A DNA stretch of 64,000 nt, from the NCBI GenBank assembly GCA_015058015.1, contig SVDM01000005.1:1-64000 (forward strand), written 5' to 3'. This document shows positions 57,652 through 64,000 of this stretch, in pieces. Under the pieces are notes generated by a model that was not told the DNA's origin, did no database searches, and was given only the letters and a program-made list of their open reading frames with translations. The position numbers and the translations under genes are program-made. Position 1 is the stretch's first letter. Every line of letters begins with the position of its first letter. Source of the DNA: Lachnospiraceae bacterium (lineage in GTDB: Bacteria > Bacillota > Clostridia > Lachnospirales > Lachnospiraceae).

Positions 57652-60030
57652 ATGGATTCCAAGGTTTTAAAGACTCTTGAATTTAATAAGATTATAGATA
57701 TGCTAACAGACGCAGCCTGCTGTGAAGGAGGACGTGAGCTTTGCCGTAAGCTGGTTCCTTCTACGGATATTGATGAGATTAACACCCTGCAGACAGAAAC
57801 ATCGGATGCTCTTACCCGTATCTTTAAACAGGGAAACATTAACCTCTCAGGGGTAGCTGATGTACGTTCCGGCATCAAGCACTTAGAAATAGGCGGCACT
57901 CTTTCTGCCGGAGAGCTTCTTCGGGTGGCTTCTCTTTTGGAGGCTGCGGGACGAGCCAAGACCTATTCCAGAGGAGCGCGTGAGGAGGACTATCAGGATA
58001 GCCTATCCCCTTTGTTTTCTGCCCTTGAGCCCCTTACGGTTTTGTCTAAGGACATTAGGCGGTGCATTATTGCAGAGGATGAGATAGCTGATGATGCCAG
58101 CAGCGGCCTTAAAACAGTTCGCCGCACCATTAAGAATATCAACGATAAGATACATACTCAGATGACCTCTATCCTCAACAGTTCTACCATGCGAACCTAT
58201 CTTCAGGATAATGTCATCACCCTTCGTAATGACAGATATTGTATTCCCGTTAAAGCCGAGTACAAGTCACAGGTCCCCGGCATGATCCATGACCAATCCG
58301 GCAGCGGCTCCACGGTTTTTATTGAACCCATGGCTATTGTAAAGCTTAACAATGACTTGAAGGAGCAATTTATCAAGGAGGAGAAGGAGATTGAGATTAT
58401 CCTCGCCAACCTAAGCTCGGATGTAGGCGAACACACTGCTGAACTTGAGAGTAACTACAATATCCTAATTCAGCTGGATTTCATCTTTGCAAGGGCATCT
58501 CTTGCCAAGACCATGAACGCCTCTAAGCCGGAGTTTAATACCGAAGGTCGCATTAACATTCGCAAGGGTCGTCATCCCCTTCTTGATCCGAAAAAGGTTA
58601 TCCCCATCAGTGTTCCTCTTGGGGATGAGTACAAACAGCTTATTATTACCGGTCCTAACACAGGCGGAAAGACTGTTTCCCTTAAAACCGTAGGTCTCCT
58701 GTCTCTTATGGGACAGGCCGGACTTCACATTCCTGCGGGAGACAAGTCCGAACTTAATGTATTCGACAATGTATTTGCAGATATAGGCGACGAGCAGAGT
58801 ATTGAGCAAAGCCTTTCTACTTTCTCTGCTCATATGACCAACATAGTCTCTATTCTTGATAAAGTAACTTATAACTCCCTGGTTCTCTTTGATGAGCTGG
58901 GAGCCGGCACAGATCCCACTGAAGGAGCGGCCCTTGCTATGGCTATTCTTTCCTTCCTTCATGAGCGGGGGATTTGTACCATGGCTACAACTCACTACAG
59001 CGAGCTTAAAGTCTACGCCCTATCCACTCCCGGCGTACAAAACGCCAGCTGCGAGTTTAATGTAGAGACCTTAAGCCCCACATATCGCCTGCTTATTGGC
59101 GTTCCTGGTAAGAGTAATGCCTTTGCCATATCCGGAAAGCTGGGACTGTCAAGTGATATTATTGAGGCCGCTAAAGGCCATATAGGTGAGGCCTCAAAAA
59201 GCTTTGAAGATCTTATATCCGACTTGGAAGAAGACCGCATAACCATTGAGAACGACCGCCTGGAGATTGAGCAACATAAGGCTGAAATCAAAGCTCTTCG
59301 GGCAAAGCTTGAATCCAAAGAAGAAAACCTACAGGGAAGGCGCGAGGCTATCATTCGGAAAGCCAATGAGGAAGCTGCCTCTATCCTTAGAGAAGCCAAG
59401 GAATTTGCGGATAAAACCATTAAGGATATTAATAAAATATCTGCCGGTAAAGTGGATATGAAAGAACTTGAAAGACTCCGCTCCGGCGCAGGCGCTAAAG
59501 TCTCTGACACCAACAAGAAGCTATCAAAAGATAACCGCCCAAAGAAGAATATGCATAACAAGCCGGAAGACTTTAAACCCGGAGATTCCGTAAAAGTCCT
59601 TAGTATGAACCTCAAAGGTACGGTTTCCACCAGGCCCAATGCCAAGGGTGATTTGTTTGTACAGATGGGAATTCTTCGTTCCCAGGTTAATATAAGTGAT
59701 TTGGAGCTTATTGACGAACCCACGGTTACAGCTCCCGGTCTTACAAGAACCGGCTCCGGCAAGATTAAGATGTCTAAATCTGCTGCCGTTTCTACTGAGC
59801 TTAACATCATTGGTAAAACTACCGACGAGGGTATATCCATATTGGATAAATACTTAGATGACGCTTACCTTGCCCATCTTCCCTCTGTCAGAATTGTTCA
59901 CGGTCGTGGCACCGGTGCCCTTCGTGACGCAGTTCACAAAGCTCTAAAGAGATGCAAGTACGTAAAAAGCTTCCGACTGGGCGAGTTCGGTGAAGGTGAT
60001 ACCGGCGTAACAGTCGTTGAATTCAAATAG
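57652..60030 (+). CDS. mutS2: MutS2 (endonuclease/ribosome-splitting ATPase)
   Basis: A 792-residue MutS2. The core MutS ATPase has Walker A GPNTGGKTVSLKT, Walker B LVLFDELGAGTDP; a coiled-coil of about 100 residues follows (residues 505-610) and the C-terminal Smr domain closes the protein (IVHGRGTGALRD). There are no mismatch-recognition domains. MutS2 family proteins have been linked to suppression of recombination and to splitting of stalled ribosomes. The start at 57652 has GGAGAG upstream; the longer reading from 57592 lacks one. Confidence 0.95.
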   Translation: MDSKVLKTLEFNKIIDMLTDAACCEGGRELCRKLVPSTDIDEINTLQTETSDALTRIFKQGNINLSGVADVRSGIKHLEIGGTLSAGELLRVASLLEAAGRAKTYSRGAREEDYQDSLSPLFSALEPLTVLSKDIRRCIIAEDEIADDASSGLKTVRRTIKNINDKIHTQMTSILNSSTMRTYLQDNVITLRNDRYCIPVKAEYKSQVPGMIHDQSGSGSTVFIEPMAIVKLNNDLKEQFIKEEKEIEIILANLSSDVGEHTAELESNYNILIQLDFIFARASLAKTMNASKPEFNTEGRINIRKGRHPLLDPKKVIPISVPLGDEYKQLIITGPNTGGKTVSLKTVGLLSLMGQAGLHIPAGDKSELNVFDNVFADIGDEQSIEQSLSTFSAHMTNIVSILDKVTYNSLVLFDELGAGTDPTEGAALAMAILSFLHERGICTMATTHYSELKVYALSTPGVQNASCEFNVETLSPTYRLLIGVPGKSNAFAISGKLGLSSDIIEAAKGHIGEASKSFEDLISDLEEDRITIENDRLEIEQHKAEIKALRAKLESKEENLQGRREAIIRKANEEAASILREAKEFADKTIKDINKISAGKVDMKELERLRSGAGAKVSDTNKKLSKDNRPKKNMHNKPEDFKPGDSVKVLSMNLKGTVSTRPNAKGDLFVQMGILRSQVNISDLELIDEPTVTAPGLTRTGSGKIKMSKSAAVSTELNIIGKTTDEGISILDKYLDDAYLAHLPSVRIVHGRGTGALRDAVHKALKRCKYVKSFRLGEFGEGDTGVTVVEFK

Positions 60031-60045
60031 AAAAGGGGAACTATT

Positions 60046-62400
60046 ATGACACTTAAGGAAATGCGAATAGGCGAGTCAGCATCCGTGACTTCTGTTGGAG
60101 GTTCCGGCGCCTTACGTCAGCATTTTTTAGATATGGGTATTATCCCGGGTACAAAGGTTTCAATCGTTAAGTATGCTCCTATGGGAGACCCCGTGGAGAT
60201 TCGTCTTCACGGTTATGAGCTGACCCTTCGCCTGGCTGATGCTGATAAAATCGAAGTAGAACCCATAAAGGATTCCGATTCTCACATCCCGCAAAAGAAG
60301 GCCGCTGTCAATGAACATCCCGGCCTTGGTGAAGGAGGTAAGTTTCACCCCAAGGGTAGTGGCAATCCCCTTCCGGACGGCACCACTCTGACATTTGCCT
60401 TGGTGGGCAACCAAAACAGCGGCAAGACTACCCTCTTTAACCAGCTTACGGGCTCTAAGCAACACGTTGGTAATTTCCCGGGAGTTACTGTTGATAGAAA
60501 AGATGGCTCCATCATCAATCACCCTGATACTTTAATTACCGACCTTCCGGGCATTTACTCCATGTCTCCTTATTCCAAGGAGGAGATTGTATCCCGTAAT
60601 TTTGTCCTGGATGAAAAACCGAAAGGTATTATTAATATCGTGGATGCCACCAACATCGAGCGTAACATGTACCTGACCATGCAACTTCTGGAGATGGGCA
60701 TTCCCGTTGTTGTTGCTCTTAACATGATGGATGAGGTCATAGGCAACGGTGGTTCCATAGATGTAAATGCCATGGAGGCCATGCTGGGTGTTCCCGTTGT
60801 TCCCATTTCCGCCGCCAAGAATCAGGGCGTCGGTGAGCTGGTGGAACATGCTGTCCATATTGCCCGATACCAGGAGAAGCCTGCAAGACAGGATTTTTGT
60901 GATGGTAATAACAGGGGAGGCGCTGTGCATCGTTGTATTCATGCGGTTATTCACCTTATTGAGGAGCATGCCATAGCTGCCGGATTGCCGGTTCGCTTTG
61001 CTGCAAGCAAAGCTATTGAAGGTGATGATTTAATTATTGACCGCTTGGCTCTAGATGACAATGAAAGAGAAACCTTAGAGCATATTGCTCTCCAGATGGA
61101 AAAAGAAAGCGGTCTTGACCGTAGCGCCGCCATTGCCGATATGCGGTTTTCCTTTATTATGAAGGTCTGTGACGCCTGTGTTACTAAGCCTGCAGAGAGT
61201 AAGGAACATATAAGAAGCCGCAGGATTGATCATATTCTTACGGGAAAATATACCGCTATCCCTGTGTTTATCCTTATTATGGGTCTGGTATTCTTCCTAA
61301 CCTTTAATGTTATAGGTGCCTGGATGCAGGATATTCTGGCCATGGGAGTTGAGTCTCTTACTACTCTGGTTGATAACGCAATGACTGCCGGAGATGTTAA
61401 TGAGGTTCTTCACAGCCTGGTAATAAGCGGTATATTTGAAGGTGTGGGCAGTGTCCTTAGTTTTCTGCCCATTATCGTTACAATGTTTTTCTTCCTGTCC
61501 TTGTTAGAGGATAGCGGATATATAGCCCGTGTGGCCTTTGTAATGGATAAATTGCTTCGTAAACTCGGTCTCTCCGGCCGAAGTATTGTTCCTATGCTTA
61601 TAGGCTTTGGTTGTACTGTTCCTGCGGTAATGTCTACCAGGACACTTCCCAGCGAACGTGATCGTAAGATGACTATTCTTCTTACGCCCTTTATGAGCTG
61701 TACAGCCAAGCTTCCCATTTATGCCTTCTTTGTGAATGCATTTTTCCCCGATCACAAGGCTCTTATCATGGTAGGCTTATATGTTCTGGGAATACTCATG
61801 GCAATACTTGTTGCTTTCGTCTACAAGAAGGTCTTGTTTAAAGGTGAGGCTGTTCCATTTGTTATGGAACTTCCCAACTATCGTATGCCAAGTGCAAGAA
61901 ATACCTTGCAACTCCTGTGGGAAAAGTCGAAAGACTTTCTCCAACGAGCCTTTACTGTTATATTAATCGCAACTATTGTGGTATGGTTCTTAAAGAGTTT
62001 TGACTTCCGATTTAACCTGTTGGCCGATACCGAATCTGCGGATAGTATTTTGGCTACTTTAGCAGGAGTATTTGCACCCATATTTGCACCGGTTGGTCTG
62101 GGAGACTGGCGGATTGTTTCCTCCCTTATCAGCGGTTTTATGGCTAAGGAAAGTGTTGTTTCAGTGTTGCAGGTACTGTTCGGAGCAGAAGGCGGTATTA
62201 CAGCCTTTATGAGTACTTTAGCAGCTGCCTCTCTTTTAGCCTTCAGCCTTCTTTATACACCCTGTGTGGCGGCTGTTGCCTCTGTGCGAAGAGAGCTTGG
62301 CCGAAAATGGGCTCTTTTCGTGGTAGTATGGCAATGCTTTGTGGCCTGGATAGTGGCCTTAATTGTTCGCTTAATCGGTCTGGCCGTAGGCCTTGGGTAA
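60046..62400 (+). CDS. feoB: Ferrous iron transporter FeoB with fused FeoA domain
   Basis: A 784-residue protein. Residues 1-75 form a FeoA SH3-like domain (SGALRQHFLDMGIIPGTKV), normally a separate protein. A linker of about 35 residues leads to the FeoB G domain: GNQNSGKTTLFN (G1), DLPGIYSM (G3), NMMD (G4). The membrane part has the Gate motifs including SGFMAKESVVSVL and about nine helices. The fusion keeps FeoA and FeoB in a 1:1 ratio. The RBS is AAAAGGGG, 15 bases after mutS2. Confidence 0.95.
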   Translation: MTLKEMRIGESASVTSVGGSGALRQHFLDMGIIPGTKVSIVKYAPMGDPVEIRLHGYELTLRLADADKIEVEPIKDSDSHIPQKKAAVNEHPGLGEGGKFHPKGSGNPLPDGTTLTFALVGNQNSGKTTLFNQLTGSKQHVGNFPGVTVDRKDGSIINHPDTLITDLPGIYSMSPYSKEEIVSRNFVLDEKPKGIINIVDATNIERNMYLTMQLLEMGIPVVVALNMMDEVIGNGGSIDVNAMEAMLGVPVVPISAAKNQGVGELVEHAVHIARYQEKPARQDFCDGNNRGGAVHRCIHAVIHLIEEHAIAAGLPVRFAASKAIEGDDLIIDRLALDDNERETLEHIALQMEKESGLDRSAAIADMRFSFIMKVCDACVTKPAESKEHIRSRRIDHILTGKYTAIPVFILIMGLVFFLTFNVIGAWMQDILAMGVESLTTLVDNAMTAGDVNEVLHSLVISGIFEGVGSVLSFLPIIVTMFFFLSLLEDSGYIARVAFVMDKLLRKLGLSGRSIVPMLIGFGCTVPAVMSTRTLPSERDRKMTILLTPFMSCTAKLPIYAFFVNAFFPDHKALIMVGLYVLGILMAILVAFVYKKVLFKGEAVPFVMELPNYRMPSARNTLQLLWEKSKDFLQRAFTVILIATIVVWFLKSFDFRFNLLADTESADSILATLAGVFAPIFAPVGLGDWRIVSSLISGFMAKESVVSVLQVLFGAEGGITAFMSTLAAASLLAFSLLYTPCVAAVASVRRELGRKWALFVVVWQCFVAWIVALIVRLIGLAVGLG

Positions 62401-62412
62401 TTAGATAGAAGA

Positions 62413-62447
62413 AAGAGTCGATTAAGATACTTTCTTAATCGACTCTT
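62413..62447. terminator. Terminator between feoB and the HxlR gene
   Basis: A perfect 15-bp stem (AAGAGTCGATTAAGA and its complement, 5-base loop), T-rich on both sides; serves two convergent genes. Confidence 0.88.
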
Positions 62448-62451
62448 ATTA

Positions 62452-62880
62452 TTATTGCGCTTGTTCTATTTCTGTTTCTATATCAGTATCAAATGCAGCC
62501 TCTCCTGCCTGAATAATCTCTATATCATCATCAAACTCTTCATTCTTAGCCCAATGTATGAATCTGTGAAGTATAGGCCACAACTCTCTTCCATGCTCTG
62601 TAAGAGAATATTCAACTCTCGGAGGTATCTCCGAATACTGATTACGAATAATTATTCCATCTGCCTCCAAATCCTTTAGAGAAGAGGATAACATGGCATT
62701 GGTAATACCTGTAGTCTTACGAACCAAATCATTATATCTTTGTGTTCCATCCATATACAGCGTACATATAATTCTAAGCTTCCACTTTCCCCCTATAACA
62801 GCCAAAGCATTGCCAATCGGGCATTCATCCTCGCACGGACACATAATTAGATCCGCAGGTTTGTTCATTATTCTCCCCAT
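62452..62880 (-). CDS. HxlR-family transcriptional regulator
   Basis: A 142-residue winged-helix regulator. The family's N terminus CPCEDECPIGNALAVIGGKWKLRII and RYNDLVRKTTGITNAMLSSSLKDLEADGII are present. The additional Cys residues (Cys at about 14, 16, 20) can form redox-sensitive pairs in this family. The acidic C-terminal tail is long. Target unknown; it is not divergent to an obvious partner. Confidence 0.91.
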   Translation of the reverse strand: MGRIMNKPADLIMCPCEDECPIGNALAVIGGKWKLRIICTLYMDGTQRYNDLVRKTTGITNAMLSSSLKDLEADGIIIRNQYSEIPPRVEYSLTEHGRELWPILHRFIHWAKNEEFDDDIEIIQAGEAAFDTDIETEIEQAQ

Positions 62881-62986
62881 ATAGTTCTCCCTTCATCCCT
62901 ATATTCTATGCTTCTTAGCTACAGAATATACTGTATTGATTACGAAGTCAATATATATTCCATACTTAATACTCAATTGCTCTATA

Positions 62987-63484
62987 TCAGTCCCAGCTTA
63001 GTCTATGCAGGTCCCCTTCAAGTTTCATACTTGCAAATTCCTGCTGTCTTAAGGCTTCATACAACATAATTGCTACTGAGTTAGAGAGGTTAAGAGAGCG
63101 AATCTCATCATTCATTGGAATTCGAACACACCTTTTTGCATTATCCTTTAGGATTTCCTCCGGAATACCTGCGCTTTCTTTTCCAAACATAATGTAGCAA
63201 TCCTTCTCATATTGCACTTCCGTATAGACTTTTCGGGCTTTTGTAGTAGCCATATAGATTACGGCTCCCGGATTCTTCTCCTTGAAGTCTTCAAAATTAA
63301 TATATCTTCTGACGTCAAGCTTCTCCCAGTAATCCATTCCTGCTCTTTTTATGCTTCGATCGTCCAGATGAAAGCCTAGGGGCTCTATTAAATGAAGAAC
63401 AGTTCCCGTTGCTACGCAGGTTCTTCCGATATTGCCTGTATTTGCAGGCATTTCCGGCTCCAATAAGACAATATTTAACGACAT
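62987..63484 (-). CDS. trmL: tRNA (cytidine(34)-2'-O)-methyltransferase
   Basis: A 165-residue SPOUT/SpoU methyltransferase. NIVLLEPEMPANTGNIGRTC at the start, GKESAGIPEEIL and IPMNDEIRSLNLSNSVAIMLYEA at the end are diagnostic of TrmL (formerly CspR/YibK), which modifies the wobble position of leucine tRNAs. Single gene. Confidence 0.94.
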   Translation of the reverse strand: MSLNIVLLEPEMPANTGNIGRTCVATGTVLHLIEPLGFHLDDRSIKRAGMDYWEKLDVRRYINFEDFKEKNPGAVIYMATTKARKVYTEVQYEKDCYIMFGKESAGIPEEILKDNAKRCVRIPMNDEIRSLNLSNSVAIMLYEALRQQEFASMKLEGDLHRLSWD

Positions 63485-63634
63485 TGCTACTAATCCTTTC
63501 TTCTTTCCTAACCCATCTTGTGGTATATTTTTCTTTCTTTGGTATGATTTTTAGTGTATTGCTGTATTTACGCGCTTTTGCCTTCCATATTAATATTATA
63601 CCTGATTAGACCTGATTTTTCACAGGCAAAATTT

Positions 63635-63660
63635 AAGGCGCGTCCGATTAACGCGCCTTT
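63635..63660. terminator. Terminator after the aminotransferase gene
   Basis: AAGGCGCGT and ACGCGCCTT form a 9-bp stem around 7 bases, flanked by T/A tracts. It lies 15 bases beyond the minus-strand aminotransferase stop. Confidence 0.8.
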
Positions 63661-63674
63661 TATTAAATCATCCT

Positions 63675-64000
63675 TTACTTTCTTGCCCGTAGTCTCTCTA
63701 TAAAACTCTTTATGTGTTCTAAGGCTATCTTCAGGTCTTCCAAGGAATACGCGTATGATATACGTAAGAATCCTTCCCCGCACTCACCGAAGGCTGTACC
63801 GGGTACAACTGCTACTTTTTCCTCTTCTAAGAGTTTTGTGGCAAATTCTTCCGAAGACATGCCAAACTCTTTAATACAGGGGAATACATAGAATGCACCA
63901 TAGGGTTCGAAGCAATCCAGTCCCAACTCTTTAAAGGTATGTAAAAGATACCTACGTCTTCCGTTATAAGTGTCTCTCATCATTTCCACATCTTCGTCAC
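63675..64000 (-). CDS. Aminotransferase class I/II, C-terminal part
   Basis: Partial: the gene runs off the right edge. The visible 108 or so residues contain MRDTYNGRRRYLLHTFKELGLDC, EPYGAFYVFP and EGFLRISYAYSLEDLKIALEHI, the small domain of fold-type I PLP aminotransferases, with the substrate-carboxylate Arg in FLRISYA. The family includes aspartate and aromatic aminotransferases; specificity is not decidable here. Confidence 0.9.
   Translation of the reverse strand, partial: DEDVEMMRDTYNGRRRYLLHTFKELGLDCFEPYGAFYVFPCIKEFGMSSEEFATKLLEEEKVAVVPGTAFGECGEGFLRISYAYSLEDLKIALEHIKSFIERLRARK

Noticed and set aside
59013..59840. A 275-codon minus-strand frame within mutS2
   Set aside because: Ser/Leu-rich antisense shadow; mutS2 motifs on the plus strand are unambiguous.
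1..64000. CRISPR arrays, rRNA, tRNA, insertion sequences
   Set aside because: No spaced repeat arrays, no rRNA or tRNA-like cloverleaf segments and no transposase or integrase frames were seen by eye.

Overview
The window reads as a chromosomal segment of an anaerobic, low-to-medium GC Firmicute, most likely a Lachnospiraceae-type clostridium. This is inferred from gene content and style: clostripain-like and rubrerythrin genes, an acetogen-style one-carbon operon (fhs, fchA, metV, metF, lpd, gcvH, folD), strong AGGAGG ribosome binding sites, MutS2, FeoA-FeoB, and many small single-gene regulators. I see no rRNA, tRNA, CRISPR array, transposase or insertion sequence.

Layout. 1-7277: a secreted lipoprotein and a clostripain-family (C11) lipoprotein followed by a LytTR regulator, its DUF3021 membrane partner, and a two-gene ABC-2 exporter. 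7331-7570: an isolated small gene that looks like a double-Gly-type RiPP leader peptide with a very acidic tail. 7735-12249: housekeeping and metal genes (exonuclease III, reverse rubrerythrin, two cation diffusion facilitators, a four-cluster ferredoxin); the second facilitator sits behind a candidate NiCo riboswitch with its own terminator. 12435-18843: a five-gene operon for a ribosomally made peptide: ECF-type sigma factor, SPASM radical SAM maturase, a very short NHLM-type membrane adaptor, a C39-peptidase ABC exporter and a second ABC permease/ATPase. No precursor lies inside this operon; the 7331-7570 gene is the best candidate in the window. 18931-26839: one-carbon metabolism, with fhs-fchA-formate transporter-metV-metF-lpd-gcvH on the minus strand and folD divergent.

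26890-32731: glycosyltransferase, lipoprotein, adenosine deaminase, a diguanylate cyclase, and a sodium-dependent transporter. 32948-51600 is a regulator-dense accessory zone: two PadR, a WYL, two TetR and two XRE regulators interleaved with flavodoxins, acetyltransferases, hydrolases, a MATE exporter, yjdF and membrane proteins, mostly on the minus strand. Many regulators have obvious dyad operators next to them, and three promoters in this zone share one architecture (21-bp-spaced AGTGT-like direct repeats directly upstream of a weak -35, 17-bp spacer, TATTGT-like -10). Two genes here are truncated remnants (a 4Fe-4S protein and a DUF3795 protein).

51657-54999 is a small foreign-looking patch: gene debris, a broken dinD gene, a DUF2971 gene, and a complete AbiEi/AbiEii type IV toxin-antitoxin pair with a putative autoregulatory repeat. 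55103-64000 returns to core genes: rlmD, a YhaM-type exoribonuclease, mutS2, a FeoA-FeoB fusion, an HxlR regulator, trmL, and the 3' part of an aminotransferase that runs off the window.

Most promising for novelty: the RiPP operon with its detached acidic precursor candidate, the three-promoter regulon, and the XRE regulator fused to a desulfoferrodoxin-like domain with altered metal ligands.
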